A DNA stretch of 35,328 nucleotides from Chloroflexota bacterium (GCA_026706445.1 JAPOYT010000001.1:13460-48787), one strand, 5' to 3'. Shown: positions 15,148-24,023, counted from the stretch's first letter. Numbers and translations are program-made. The notes: generated from the letters alone by a model not told the origin.

Positions 15148-16395
15148 ATGACAAGTGAGATCCGCGTCGACGGCGCGCGCCTGTGGGACAGCATCATGGC
15201 GATGGCGGAGATAGGCGCGACGGCCAATGGCGGCAGCCACCGCCTCACGCTAAGCGATGAGGACAAAGTCGGGCGAGACCTCTTCGCCGACTGGTGCGCG
15301 GAAGCCGGGCTTTCCATGACCGTCGACGAGATGGGCGATATGTTCGCGCGCCGCGCCGGCGCAGAAGACAATCGTCCGCCGGTGGGCATGGGCAGCCATC
15401 TCGATACGCAGCCCTTCGGCGGCAAGTTCGACGGCGTCTTCGGCGTGCTGGCCGGCCTCGAGGTCATTCGCACGCTGAACGACCACGGCATCAAGACCGT
15501 GACCCCGCTGGAGGTGGTCAATTGGACGAACGAAGAGGGCGCGCGCTTCGCCCCGGCGATGCTGGCTTCCGGCGTGTATGCGGGCGTCTTCGAGCTGGAT
15601 TGGGCGCAGTCCCGCCGCGCGGTCGATAGCGGCGCGACCGTGCTCGACGAGCTCAAGCGCATCGGCTATCACGGGGAGGCCTCCGTCCGCGACCACGAGT
15701 TTTCCGCTTTCTTCGAATGTCATATCGAGCAAGGTCCCATCCTTGACGCGGGCGGCATCTCGGTCGGCGTGGTGGATACGGCGCAGGGCTTCCGCTGGTA
15801 CGATATCTCGCTGGAAGGCTTCGCCCAGCACACCGGCTCGACGCCGATGGTCGGAAGACGCAACGCCCTGCTGGGCATGGCGCGGGTCGTGCAGGCGGTC
15901 GACGACATCGCCCAGGAACACGCCCCGTTGGCGCGCGGCACGGTCGGCAGCCAGGTCGAGGTGGGGCCGGGCTCGCGAAATGTCATCCCAGGAGTGGTCA
16001 AGTTCACCGTCGATTTGCGACATCCCTCGGCCGAGACGTTGGCCGCGATGGACGCCGCTTTGCGCGAAGTCTGCGCCGAAGCCGCCGCCGACATCGGCCT
16101 GGAACTGTCGCTCGAGCAGATTTCCTACACGGCGCCCGTCGCCTTTGACGAGAACTGCGTCGCCGCGGTTAAGAGCGCCTGTGAGGGCCTGGGCGTCTCG
16201 CATCAAACCATCACATCCGGCGCCGGCCACGATGCCTGCTATGTGGCGGAGCGCTGCCCCACGACCATGCTCTTCGCGCCTTGCAAAGACGGCATCAGCC
16301 ACCACGAATCGGAGAGCGCCGAGCCGGAAGACCTTGAAGCGGTCTGCAACGCGCTGCTGTACGCCGTGCTCGATGTCGCCGGTGTAGCCAGCTGA
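15148..16395 (+). CDS. M20-family amidohydrolase (N-carbamoyl-L-amino acid hydrolase / allantoate amidohydrolase type)
   Basis: A 415-residue dizinc peptidase-like hydrolase of the HyuC/AmaB/AllC group, which cuts carbamoyl or ureido groups from N-carbamoyl amino acids, ureidoglycine or allantoate in the cytoplasm. Metal and catalytic residues are visible: His84 and Asp86 in GSHLDTQPFGG, Asp95 in KFDGVFGV, Glu129-Glu130 in TNEEGARF, His192 in CHIEQGP and His386 in SHHESE. The lid/dimerisation domain (about 213-330) starts RWYDISLEG and carries the HTGSTPM substrate loop. AAGAAGGGGAC gives a strong ribosome-binding site. It lies 113 bases after the sulfatase gene and could share its transcript. 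Which carbamoyl substrate it uses cannot be told here. Confidence 0.92.
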   Translation: MTSEIRVDGARLWDSIMAMAEIGATANGGSHRLTLSDEDKVGRDLFADWCAEAGLSMTVDEMGDMFARRAGAEDNRPPVGMGSHLDTQPFGGKFDGVFGVLAGLEVIRTLNDHGIKTVTPLEVVNWTNEEGARFAPAMLASGVYAGVFELDWAQSRRAVDSGATVLDELKRIGYHGEASVRDHEFSAFFECHIEQGPILDAGGISVGVVDTAQGFRWYDISLEGFAQHTGSTPMVGRRNALLGMARVVQAVDDIAQEHAPLARGTVGSQVEVGPGSRNVIPGVVKFTVDLRHPSAETLAAMDAALREVCAEAAADIGLELSLEQISYTAPVAFDENCVAAVKSACEGLGVSHQTITSGAGHDACYVAERCPTTMLFAPCKDGISHHESESAEPEDLEAVCNALLYAVLDVAGVAS

Positions 16396-16430
16396 GACCG
16401 CCCCAGACGGGTCCCCCTTAGCAATTATAT

Positions 16431-17696
16431 CTAAGTGCAGTCGCCGCTGACGCTCACATAACCGGCGCCGATCCAGCCCGCTTGGCCCCGATATTCAAAA
16501 CTGAGCCAAGACCCCACACGCGATCGGAGGGGCAGCGTTATGCCACGCCGTACAAACCCGATTGTCTCGTCTTCCAGGGAAGGACCCGCCCGCACTCTGA
16601 GATCACCCCTCGTGCAGATGAAACTATCCTGTTCTCGCGCCGCAGCTGGCATAGCTGCGTCCGTTTCGCCGCAATCGCTGTCGGACGTGTAGTGTGCGCC
16701 GATCCAGCCTTCTACCCCCAGATATTCCACATTTAACCAATGCTTGTTCCGCGATAGCAGGCGCGGGCTTTCACCGCTCGGCACATAGCCGATGATCTCG
16801 GCAGTCAGGGAAGGCTCAGCCCGCAGTTTGAGATGGCCCGTCGTGGTGATGCCGCAATCCTGCAATTGCGCTGCGGCAGGCGCAAGCGTCCCATCGCAAT
16901 GGCTGTCAGATGTGTAATGCGCGCCGATCCAGCCTGCCTTATTCAGATACTCCACATTGAACCAATGCCTGTTCCGCGACAGCAGGCGCGGGCTTTCGCC
17001 ACTGGGCACATAGCCGATGATCTCGGCAGTCAGGGAAGGCTCAGCCCGCAGTTTGAGATGACCGGTCGTGATGATGCGGCAATGCCGATAGCGCGCTCCG
17101 GCAGGCATGAGTATAAGCATTCCGGGGCGATCAAGCACGGCGCAAGTCTGGCCGTCCCGCTGAACTGAATCCAGCCAGGTTTGGGCGCGGGGCGAGGTGC
17201 TGGTATCCAGGAAGAGCAGCGAACCGACGCCATCCAGGCAGAACTCGCCCTCCACATCTTTACCCCATACATCAATCGCGGCGATGAAACCGGCATCGAT
17301 GATCCATGGCAGGCCGATGCTCGCGGCGCTGAGCCGCTGAACGTTGAAGCTTGAGACGGAGCCGCTTGCTCGCACGCTAAGACCACTGCCGCCGTTGCCA
17401 TCATCGCCGCTGTTGCCTTTGCCGGAGGGGTTATTGCAAAGATAGTTGATATGGGTACAGAGCCAATCATACGAGACCGGCCGGCAGAAATACCGGGTCC
17501 CCGGCCCAGTATATGAGTGATCCTGTATATCGCAGTGATACCAGCCCGACCACTCCGACTGCGCCCCCGCCGCGCTGTATTGCATGACTAATACGACGAA
17601 AAGCATCGTCAAGGGGAGCAGCTTGCGCTGGATGCCGCCCCGCTCCGGCGGAAATGCGCTCATGGCGCGCGAGCTAGAAGAAAACATAGAAATCAT
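16431..17696 (-). CDS. Secreted protein with three SH3b (SH3_3) domains
   Basis: An exported, cysteine-rich protein of about 421 residues (428 if started at 17717). The signal segment is RKLLPLTMLFVVLVMQYSAAGAQS. An N-terminal region of unknown fold follows (WSGWYHCDIQDH, several Cys), then a glycine/asparagine-rich linker and a central domain. Three SH3b domains close the protein, each with xLxxRAxPSL, a basic strand and GWIGAxY. The first two are nearly identical over 60 residues and flanked by cysteines, so they are a recent duplication; the third has diverged. SH3b domains usually bind cell wall or other surface polymers. The start is uncertain: Met 17696 has AAAAGAG upstream, while Met 17663 gives the neatest signal peptide. 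No partner gene adjoins. Confidence 0.8.
   Translation of the reverse strand: MISMFSSSSRAMSAFPPERGGIQRKLLPLTMLFVVLVMQYSAAGAQSEWSGWYHCDIQDHSYTGPGTRYFCRPVSYDWLCTHINYLCNNPSGKGNSGDDGNGGSGLSVRASGSVSSFNVQRLSAASIGLPWIIDAGFIAAIDVWGKDVEGEFCLDGVGSLLFLDTSTSPRAQTWLDSVQRDGQTCAVLDRPGMLILMPAGARYRHCRIITTGHLKLRAEPSLTAEIIGYVPSGESPRLLSRNRHWFNVEYLNKAGWIGAHYTSDSHCDGTLAPAAAQLQDCGITTTGHLKLRAEPSLTAEIIGYVPSGESPRLLSRNKHWLNVEYLGVEGWIGAHYTSDSDCGETDAAMPAAAREQDSFICTRGDLRVRAGPSLEDETIGFVRRGITLPLRSRVGSWLSFEYRGQAGWIGAGYVSVSGDCT
16681..17086. repeat. Direct duplication of an SH3b-coding unit
   Basis: Bases 16681-16861 and 16906-17086 are near copies with a period of 225 bases (75 codons), inside the triple-SH3b gene. Stretches of tens of bases, around 16771-16832 and 16996-17057, differ at only a few positions, often third codon positions. 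Confidence 0.8.
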
Positions 17697-17717
17697 GAGA
17701 AACTCTTTTGAAAACAT

Positions 17718-17930
17718 CTGGCGCCACCAATGAACGGGCGCTTCATCAACGACAGCAGGAAAACGAACGATCTTCAGGAGGCTGTAGCACGAGCATGGGC
17801 GCGGCGATGATTTGCGGAAATGAGACAGTTTATCGTCATCTGTATCTAAAAATACTTTCTAATACAATATCTGGAAAATATTATATACGACCAAATCAAT
17901 TCTTACAAATTTTCGCGTAAGTTGAGTGAT
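17718..17930. other. AT-rich intergenic stretch between divergent genes
   Basis: Bases about 17830-17915 are strikingly AT-rich for this window, with TACAAT (17863-17868) and several TATA-like boxes. It should hold the promoters of the SH3b gene (minus) and of the small ORF with the AttH-like gene (plus). I see no well-spaced -35 element. The open frame running through it has no protein-like composition. Confidence 0.45.
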
Positions 17931-18101
17931 GTGAATATCGAGGCTCTTCGCGAAATTTTTTGGGGGGATGAACTTGACGCGGCGCTGTCGCTGGCAGGCA
18001 TTCCCTATAGCGGGAGTTTCCAGGCGAGACAGTCCTTGCCGTCCGCCAGGATCCCAAGCATAATCAGCGCGCTCGGCTCGGATCTTCGCAAGGCGGCATA
18101 A
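17931..18101 (+). CDS. Possible 56-residue protein coupled to the AttH-like gene
   Basis: A GTG-started frame encodes 56 residues beginning VNIEALREIFWGDELDAALS and ending SDLRKAA. Its TAA overlaps the next ATG by one base (TAATG), a common sign of translational coupling. Composition is protein-like, with an amphipathic start, but I recognise no family. No strong ribosome-binding site precedes the GTG. It may be a real small protein, a leader peptide or the remnant of a longer gene. Confidence 0.35.
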   Translation: MNIEALREIFWGDELDAALSLAGIPYSGSFQARQSLPSARIPSIISALGSDLRKAA

Positions 18102-19255
18102 TGAACTGGCGCATCGTCACGCTCCTGCTCCTCGTCGGGTTGATCGTCATTTTCGGCTTGAGCCTGATTGAGCCGCTTAACGGCGCCACGCTCAGCGCCC
18201 GCATACAACTGGAAGCGCCGCCGCAGGACCTGAGCGGCTTCGCGCGGGCGATCGAGCCTTGGGACTGGCGATTTCCGCAGGATCACGGCCCGCATCCGGG
18301 ATTCCGTACGGAATGGTGGTATTACACCGGGGTCCTGGCGACGGCGGAAGGCCGCCGCTTCGGTTTTCAATTCACGATCTTCCGGAGCGCCCTGTCGCCA
18401 CTGGCGGTCGGCTCCTCATCTGAATTCCGGTCAAAGGATCTGTACATGGCCCATTTCACGTTGAGCGACATCGCGGCGGGCGATTTCTATCACGATGTCC
18501 GCTATGCCCGGGGCGGCGCCGGTCTGGCGGGCGCGACGGTCGAGCCGAGGTACCGCGTCTGGCTGGAAGACTGGGGTGTGCAAGCGGAAAATGACGATGC
18601 CACGAAGACGCGCATCAGCGCCACAAGCGGCGACTTCGCCATTGACCTGGGGCTGCAGCAAGTCAAGCCGCCGGCGCTGCAAGGTGAAAAGGGGCTGAGC
18701 CAGAAAAGCCAAGAGATCGGTAATGCCAGTTACTATTATAGTTTGAGCCGGCTGATCACGAGCGGGGGGCTCACGGTCGACGGGCAGCGCTTCGCTGTCG
18801 CGGGATTTACCTGGATGGATCATGAATTCGGCACATCGGCGCTGGGCGACAATGCGCAGGGCTGGGACTGGTTCGGGCTGATCTTCGCTGACGACAGCGA
18901 GCTGATGGTCGGGCAGATCCGACTGGTGGACGGCGGGGTGGCACCGGCCTTCGGCGGGCTGTTGATCCATCCCGACGGGGGCACGCTTAAACTCGGCGCG
19001 GAGGACATCCGTATCGAGCCCACCGGAAGCTGGCGCAGCCCGCACAGCGAGGGCGAGTATCCGGCGGGCTGGCAGATTGAAGTCAGCGGCGCTGACGGCT
19101 TTCGAATTGACGTGACGCCGCTGTTGGCGGACCAGGAATTGCACGGCGCCGGCATCGTCTACTGGGAGGGCGCGGTGCGGGTCAGCGGCGACAAGACCGG
19201 CTATGGCTATGCCGAGCTGACCGGTTATGTCGGCACGATGGCGAATCGATTCTGA
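18101..19255 (+). CDS. AttH-like lipocalin-fold secreted protein (predicted hydrolase/hydroxyneurosporene synthase-like)
   Basis: A 384-residue protein of the AttH/CrtC-like group. An N-terminal hydrophobic anchor or signal (about 5-25) is followed by two lipocalin-like barrels. The family marks are clear: EWWYYTG (71-77), FQFTIFRSAL, DLYMAHFTLSD and WMDHEFG (238-244), then QGWDWFGLIF. Related proteins include carotenoid 1,2-hydratases and AttH, often encoded with FtsX-type exporters; no exporter gene is here. It may act on a hydrophobic substrate outside the membrane, but this is not shown. It follows the small ORF with a one-base overlap and is eight bases upstream of a methyltransferase gene, so the three likely share a transcript. 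Confidence 0.85.
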   Translation: MNWRIVTLLLLVGLIVIFGLSLIEPLNGATLSARIQLEAPPQDLSGFARAIEPWDWRFPQDHGPHPGFRTEWWYYTGVLATAEGRRFGFQFTIFRSALSPLAVGSSSEFRSKDLYMAHFTLSDIAAGDFYHDVRYARGGAGLAGATVEPRYRVWLEDWGVQAENDDATKTRISATSGDFAIDLGLQQVKPPALQGEKGLSQKSQEIGNASYYYSLSRLITSGGLTVDGQRFAVAGFTWMDHEFGTSALGDNAQGWDWFGLIFADDSELMVGQIRLVDGGVAPAFGGLLIHPDGGTLKLGAEDIRIEPTGSWRSPHSEGEYPAGWQIEVSGADGFRIDVTPLLADQELHGAGIVYWEGAVRVSGDKTGYGYAELTGYVGTMANRF

Positions 19256-19263
19256 GCCTGACT

Positions 19264-20052
19264 ATGAGCGAGCGCCGCAAATCATACGACCCGATCGCGC
19301 AGATCTATGACCGGGCGCGCCCGAGTTATCCGGCGGCGCTCTTCGACGACATCGTCGCCTACGCCAACCTGGATGACGAAGCGCGCTTGCTCGAAATCGG
19401 CAGCGGCACAGGCCAGGCGACGCTGCCACTGGCCCAGCGTGGCTGCGCGATTGATTGCATTGAGTTGGGCGCGGAACTCGCCGTCGTCGCCCGCTGGAAC
19501 TTGGCGGCGTATCCCAAAGTCAAGGTGATCAACGCCGACTTCGAGACGGTCGCGCTGTCTCCACCCGCCTACGACCTGGTTTACGCGGCGACCGCATTTC
19601 ACTGGATTGATCCGGCGATCAGCTTCAGCAAGGCGCATGACCTGCTGAAACCGGGCGGCGCGCTGGCGCTATTCTGGCACCGCCCGGCGCTGACCGACGC
19701 CAGTCGCGCTTATGTCTTTGCGCTGCAAGACATCTACCGGCGCGTCGCCCCGAAAATGGCGGAGGCTTACGACGTCCCGCCCGGCCCCGACGAGGTCAGC
19801 ACGGAATACGCCGAGCTTATCCCGAACAGCGGCCTGTTCGAACAGCTCGCCATCCGCAAGCATTATGTCCTGACCGAATACAGCGCCGGGGCTTATGTCG
19901 AGCTGCTCAGCACTTTTTCCGACCACATTGCGCTGCCGCCGAAAACGCGGCGACAACTCTTCAAAGAGATCGGCGCGCTTATCAAGCGAGAGTTTGCCGG
20001 CGTCGTACCGCGGGAGACGGTCGCGCTGCTGTATTTGGCCCGGCGCAAATGA
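19264..20052 (+). CDS. Class I SAM-dependent methyltransferase
   Basis: A 262-residue Rossmann-fold methyltransferase of the Methyltransf_11/25 type. Motif I is LLEIGSGTGQATLPLA (42-57). The acidic post-motif residue is Glu66 in CIELGAELA, motif II is YDLVYAATAFHWID, and DLLKPGGALALFW is motif III. The C-terminal part (about 150-262) is helical and would hold the acceptor; its nature is not evident. The start MSERRKSYDPIAQIYDRARPSYP is typical of this small-molecule group. It is eight bases from the AttH-like gene. Joint action on one hydrophobic compound is possible but speculative. Confidence 0.87.
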   Translation: MSERRKSYDPIAQIYDRARPSYPAALFDDIVAYANLDDEARLLEIGSGTGQATLPLAQRGCAIDCIELGAELAVVARWNLAAYPKVKVINADFETVALSPPAYDLVYAATAFHWIDPAISFSKAHDLLKPGGALALFWHRPALTDASRAYVFALQDIYRRVAPKMAEAYDVPPGPDEVSTEYAELIPNSGLFEQLAIRKHYVLTEYSAGAYVELLSTFSDHIALPPKTRRQLFKEIGALIKREFAGVVPRETVALLYLARRK

Positions 20053-20139
20053 GGGTAGCGCCGACGGAATAAGTATCGATCCCCGTTCAGGTGTAAAATC
20101 CACGTGTAAGTTATTGCCCGACTCGCGAAAGGAGCGCCT

Positions 20140-21120
20140 ATGATCCGCGCCTTGATCACCGGCGGCGCCGGCTTCATCGGCAGTCATCTGGCGGAAAAGC
20201 TGCTGGCGAATGGATACCACGTGACGGTCATTGATAATCTGTCCACCGGGCGTCTGGAAAATATCAAGCGCCTCGATGGGGATCCCCACTTCACTTATGC
20301 CGTGGAGGACATCCGCAACATCCACGTCATTGACCGCCTGGCCAGCGAATGCGACATCATCTTTCATCTGGCGGCGGCGGTGGGCGTGCGCAACATCATC
20401 GATCGGCCGATCAATACCATCGAAGTCAATATCGGCGGCACCGAGATGATCCTCCAGACGGCCAGCCGCTATCGCCGGCGCGTGCTGATCGCTTCGACGT
20501 CCGAGGTCTATGGCAAAGGCGTGAAGTTCCCCTTCCACGAGGACGATGATACGCTCTCCGGACCGACCAGGCGCAGCCGCTGGAGCTACGCCGCCTCCAA
20601 GGCGATCGATGAATTTCTCGCCTTCGCCTATCACGCTGAGGTCGGCCTTCCGGTGACGCTGTTTCGCCTCTTTAATACGGTGGGGCCGCGGCAGGTGGGG
20701 CAGTACGGTATGGTCGTGCCGCGCTTTGTGCGCTGGGCGCTGGCGAACGAAACGATTCAGGTATACGGGGACGGGCAGCAGCGGCGCTGTTTCGCCAATG
20801 TTTACGATGTCGTCGGCGCGATCCAGGCTTTGGCCGAGAGTGACGCGACCGTAGGCGAACTCTACAACATCGGCAGCAACGAAGAGATAAGCATCATGGA
20901 TTTGGCGCGGCGGATTCGTGAACGGGCGGACAGCGCCTCGGAGATTCAGCTTGTGCCCTACGATCAAGCCTATTCGCGGCCGGGCTTCGAGGACTTCCGC
21001 CGGCGCGTGCCGAGCATCGAAAAGATCGGCGCTGCAATCGGCTGGGAGCCGACTACGCCGCTCGATGACACTATTGACCAGATCATCGCCTACTTCCAAT
21101 CCGAAATGTATAAAGCATGA
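20140..21120 (+). CDS. NAD-dependent nucleotide-sugar epimerase/dehydratase
   Basis: A 326-residue extended short-chain dehydrogenase that should act on a UDP- or GDP-sugar. The NAD site is TGGAGFIGSHL (7-17), with VIDNLSTG after strand 2 fitting NAD preference. The catalytic triad is Ser120/121 region (ASTSEVYG), Tyr150 and Lys154 in YAASK. The later segments RLFNTVGPRQ and YGDGQQRRCF are typical of UDP-glucose 4-epimerase and UDP-glucuronate decarboxylase relatives. AAAGGAG precedes the ATG at good spacing, and TAAAAT (20094-20099) is a possible -10 box. The glycosyltransferase gene follows after a repeat, so the pair may build a surface glycan with the Wzz-type protein at 1351. The exact sugar is not decided. 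Confidence 0.9.
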   Translation: MIRALITGGAGFIGSHLAEKLLANGYHVTVIDNLSTGRLENIKRLDGDPHFTYAVEDIRNIHVIDRLASECDIIFHLAAAVGVRNIIDRPINTIEVNIGGTEMILQTASRYRRRVLIASTSEVYGKGVKFPFHEDDDTLSGPTRRSRWSYAASKAIDEFLAFAYHAEVGLPVTLFRLFNTVGPRQVGQYGMVVPRFVRWALANETIQVYGDGQQRRCFANVYDVVGAIQALAESDATVGELYNIGSNEEISIMDLARRIRERADSASEIQLVPYDQAYSRPGFEDFRRRVPSIEKIGAAIGWEPTTPLDDTIDQIIAYFQSEMYKA

Positions 21121-21189
21121 TCTGCTCCCCTCTCCATCGCTATGGATGCTCGCCATAGAGATGGCGAGAGGGGCCGGGGGAGGGGTGCT
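21121..21189. repeat. Family-1-like G/C-rich repeat between two sugar genes
   Basis: CCCCTCTCCATC and GATGGCGAGAGGGG form an imperfect stem, with a smaller inner hairpin, CATCGCTATGGATG-like. The G-rich right end (GGCCGGGGGAGGGG) matches the right end of the copy at 4316. It begins right at the epimerase stop and ends just before the GTG of the glycosyltransferase. Confidence 0.7.
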
Positions 21190-21194
21190 GCCCC

Positions 21195-22331
21195 GTGCAC
21201 ATCGCCATCAACGGCTGGTTTTATGACCAGGTGTCCACCGGCAGCGGGCAGTATTTGCGGGGACTGTCCAAGCACTTGCCCCGGGTCGCGCCGGAGTTGG
21301 AGCTTTCGCTGATACTGCCGGCGCATATCTCCACGCCACCGGATCTTCCGGCTGGCGTCCGCGCGATAGAAACCGGCAAGCGCAAACGAAGGAGCAAACT
21401 CGGCAAAGTCATATTCGAGCAGCGGACCTTCCCCCGCTTCGCCCGTGAGATCGGAGCGGACATCGCCCATGTGCCCTATTGGGGCACGCCCCTGGCTTGC
21501 CCGGTTAAGCTGGTGACAACCGTGCTGGATGTCATCCCCCTGCTCTATCCCGTCTACAATCAGGGGCTGTTCACTAACGCTTATACCTCGCTGGTCAGCG
21601 CGGCGGCGCGGGGCAGCAATCACATCATCACGATAAGCGAGACAGCCAAGATCGATATTGAGGAGCAACTGGGCATCGCGGATGAGGACATCACGGTGAC
21701 TTATCTGGCGCCCGACGAGCGTTTTCATCCACGAATCGGCGCTGAAAATGACGAAGCCGTCCGCGCGAAGTATGACCTGCCGGAGCAGTTCGTCTTGTAT
21801 CTAGGCGGTTTCGATTGGCGCAAGCAGGTCAACATGCTGATGCTGGCTTATACCTACGTCGGCGAAGCCGATGGCGATGCCTTCCCACTGGTGCTGGCCG
21901 GGCGGGAGCCGCGTTACGATGACAAGCTCTTCCCCGACTTGCGCGAATACAGCCGCCGGCTGAAGATTGACGATTATGTGCGCTGGATCGGTTTCGTGGA
22001 CGAGGCGGACAAGCCGGCCCTGTTTCGGCTGGCCGATGTCTTCGTCTTCCCGAGTTTGTACGAGGGCTTCGGCTTGATGGCGCTGGAGGCGATGGCGGTT
22101 GGCACGCCGGTGGTGACATCAAAGGCCATCGTCTTTGAAGAGGTACTGGAAGACGCCGCCTACATCATCGATAATGCGCGGGAGATGGCCGGCGCGATCA
22201 TCGCGCTGTTGATTCAGCAGCCGCTGCGGGAAACCATGATCAACCAGGGCTTGGCGCTGGCCAGCAATTACAGCTGGCGCAAGACCGCGCAGGAGACCGC
22301 TGCCGTCTATGAGAGGGTAGCGCGCGGGTGA
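21195..22331 (+). CDS. Glycosyltransferase family 4 (GT-B fold)
   Basis: A 378-residue retaining glycosyltransferase. The N-terminal domain starts MHIAINGWFYDQVSTGSGQY (the acceptor side, with the glycine loop). The C-terminal donor domain has LYLGGFDWRKQVNML and the signature PSLYEGFGLMALEAMAVGTP (286-305), whose first Glu binds the nucleotide-sugar. It should add a hexose-type sugar to a lipid-linked or surface glycan at the cytoplasmic face. Start GTG 21195 lies five bases after a family-1 repeat; its G-rich end may serve as the ribosome-binding site. The CPBP-like gene begins 12 bases after the stop. Confidence 0.92.
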   Translation: MHIAINGWFYDQVSTGSGQYLRGLSKHLPRVAPELELSLILPAHISTPPDLPAGVRAIETGKRKRRSKLGKVIFEQRTFPRFAREIGADIAHVPYWGTPLACPVKLVTTVLDVIPLLYPVYNQGLFTNAYTSLVSAAARGSNHIITISETAKIDIEEQLGIADEDITVTYLAPDERFHPRIGAENDEAVRAKYDLPEQFVLYLGGFDWRKQVNMLMLAYTYVGEADGDAFPLVLAGREPRYDDKLFPDLREYSRRLKIDDYVRWIGFVDEADKPALFRLADVFVFPSLYEGFGLMALEAMAVGTPVVTSKAIVFEEVLEDAAYIIDNAREMAGAIIALLIQQPLRETMINQGLALASNYSWRKTAQETAAVYERVARG

Positions 22332-22343
22332 AGGGATCTGTCT

Positions 22344-23141
22344 ATGAGTGAAGCGCAAAAGGATCGGCGCGACATGTCGCTGATGGCGAAGCTCTCTCTG
22401 CCGGAGGCGGCGGAACCGCCCTGGAGCTTGTTGAGCGCTTTTCTGACCGTCGGCGTTTTATTTCTGTGCCTGGCGCTTATTGGTCCGGCGCTGGTGTCGG
22501 CAGTGATGGCATCAACGGGAAACAGCCGCGATGTTCTTTTCCCATTTGAACTGGTGCAGAGCTGGGCGATAGGCCTGGGCGGGGCGATCGCCTTTGTTCT
22601 GGTCAGCCGCCGCAGCAGCGAAGAGAGCTGGCACGCCCTGCGTTTGGTCAAAGGAGAGCTGCCGCTGCCGATGTCGCTGATGATCGGCATTGCGATCGCG
22701 CTGGCGCTCGATCTTGTGATCGGTCTAGCGAGCGGTGTATTCCGGACCGTGCCGCTAATCTGGGGCTTTCAACCACACGGGGCTTTGGGCATCTTGCTGG
22801 CGCTTATCCAGTTAGTCGCCTTGCAGCCCCTGGCTGAGACGCTGGTCTTCCAAGGGGTGCTGCTGCCGCGAATGCGCTGGGCCTTCGGTCACTGGGGCGG
22901 CGTGATCGGAACAGCGGCAGTTTATACGGTCTTGTATCGGTTGGTGTTCATCGAGGCCTATTCGTTTTACGGTAATCTTTGGCATGGCATTGTCTTCCCT
23001 ATGGGCATCGGGATTTCCTTCTGTTTGCTCAAGGTCTATACGGGGTCGACCGCCGCGGCGCTATTGGGAAGGATGGGCGCCGGCCTGATCTTGCTGCTTA
23101 CGGCGCTGGCGATATACGGCTCTTATACAGTTGCCAGTTGA
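22344..23141 (+). CDS. CPBP-like intramembrane protease family protein, degenerate motif
   Basis: A 265-residue membrane protein with about eight hydrophobic segments and a soluble N-terminus. The core segment LAETLVFQGVLLPRMRW (163-179) corresponds to the EExxxR motif of CPBP (Abi) proteins, but the second Glu is Thr and the Arg is Gln. A later FYGNLWHGIVFPMG has the His of the third motif. With these changes it may be a non-catalytic relative. It lies 12 bases after the glycosyltransferase gene and probably shares its transcript. The role in glycan assembly, if any, is unknown; an unrelated polytopic protein is possible. Confidence 0.6.
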   Translation: MSEAQKDRRDMSLMAKLSLPEAAEPPWSLLSAFLTVGVLFLCLALIGPALVSAVMASTGNSRDVLFPFELVQSWAIGLGGAIAFVLVSRRSSEESWHALRLVKGELPLPMSLMIGIAIALALDLVIGLASGVFRTVPLIWGFQPHGALGILLALIQLVALQPLAETLVFQGVLLPRMRWAFGHWGGVIGTAAVYTVLYRLVFIEAYSFYGNLWHGIVFPMGIGISFCLLKVYTGSTAAALLGRMGAGLILLLTALAIYGSYTVAS

Positions 23142-23204
23142 GGCGCATTTCGTTCAAATACAGCCTGATCAGACGAATATCATCCGCTAGGAAAGGAACA
23201 CGTC

Positions 23205-24023
23205 ATGAGCGTTTATCAGTTAAAAATCGGCGACATCGAATGCGCCGTGCTGCAGGAAGGCGCGGCATTCATGGACCGCGACTCGGTCATCGCGCGCTAC
23301 CCAAATGCTGAACCGGCTGAGGTCGAAGCCGCGCTGGGCGAGGGCGAGCCGTCCGGCAGCTTGAATCTGCTGGTTGTCAAGAGCGGCTCGGCGCGCATCC
23401 TGGCTGATGTCGGCTTTGGCGAGGCCGGACCGCCGGGCATGGGAGGTACGCTGCGAGGGCTCGAAAGCCTCGGCCTTTCACCGGCGGATATCGACATCGT
23501 CTACCTGACGCATTTTCACGGCGACCACATCGCCGGCTTTTTCAACCCGGATGGCTCAGCCGTCTACGCCAACGCGCTCTACGTGACGACACAGGCCGAG
23601 TGGGACGAGTGGATGGGCCGCTGGGCCGCCTCAGACGCCGAGGCGGATAAGCAAAACCTGGCCCGCTTTAACGCCCTGCGCGACCGCTTCAGCTTCGTCG
23701 GGGACGGCGATGAAGTGGCGCCCGGCGTCACTGTAGTCAGCCTGGAGGGCCACACCTTGGGGCATTCCGGACTGCTGGTGGAATCCGGCGGCGATCGGCT
23801 GCTGCACGTCGTCGACCTGCTGCATCAGCCCTTCCAGTTCGAACATATCGACTGGCATTTCGGCTTCGACTCCGACGGCGCGCTGGCGGCCGAGACGAGG
23901 AAGCGTACTTTGCAGCACTGCGTTGACGAGGCTGTCTTGACGCTTTTCTATCATATGGATTTCCCGGGATTGGGCCGGGTTGAGAAAGATGGCGAGTTCT
24001 TCGTCTGGAAACCAATCAGTTGA
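23205..24023 (+). CDS. MBL-fold metallo-hydrolase
   Basis: A 272-residue metallo-beta-lactamase-fold enzyme. The main metal motif is THFHGDHIAGF (His103, His105, Asp107, His108). A further metal His is in EGHTLGHSG, a bridging Asp is in LHVVDLLHQP and a last His may be in TLFYHMDF. The N-terminal MSVYQLKIGDIECAVLQEG is typical of the N-acyl homoserine lactonase/quorum-quenching-like and arylsulfatase-like subgroups, but the substrate cannot be deduced. GGAAAGGA gives a strong ribosome-binding site. It lies 63 bases after the CPBP-like gene and is followed by a promoter of its own for the ABC genes. Confidence 0.9.
   Translation: MSVYQLKIGDIECAVLQEGAAFMDRDSVIARYPNAEPAEVEAALGEGEPSGSLNLLVVKSGSARILADVGFGEAGPPGMGGTLRGLESLGLSPADIDIVYLTHFHGDHIAGFFNPDGSAVYANALYVTTQAEWDEWMGRWAASDAEADKQNLARFNALRDRFSFVGDGDEVAPGVTVVSLEGHTLGHSGLLVESGGDRLLHVVDLLHQPFQFEHIDWHFGFDSDGALAAETRKRTLQHCVDEAVLTLFYHMDFPGLGRVEKDGEFFVWKPIS

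Noticed and set aside
17708..17920. 70-residue frame across the AT-rich gap
   Set aside because: It runs through promoter-like AT-rich sequence, has no ribosome-binding site and no protein-like pattern.
19669..21156. 495-residue minus-strand frame opposite the methyltransferase and epimerase
   Set aside because: No recognisable motif. The plus-strand genes carry complete active sites and good ribosome-binding sites.
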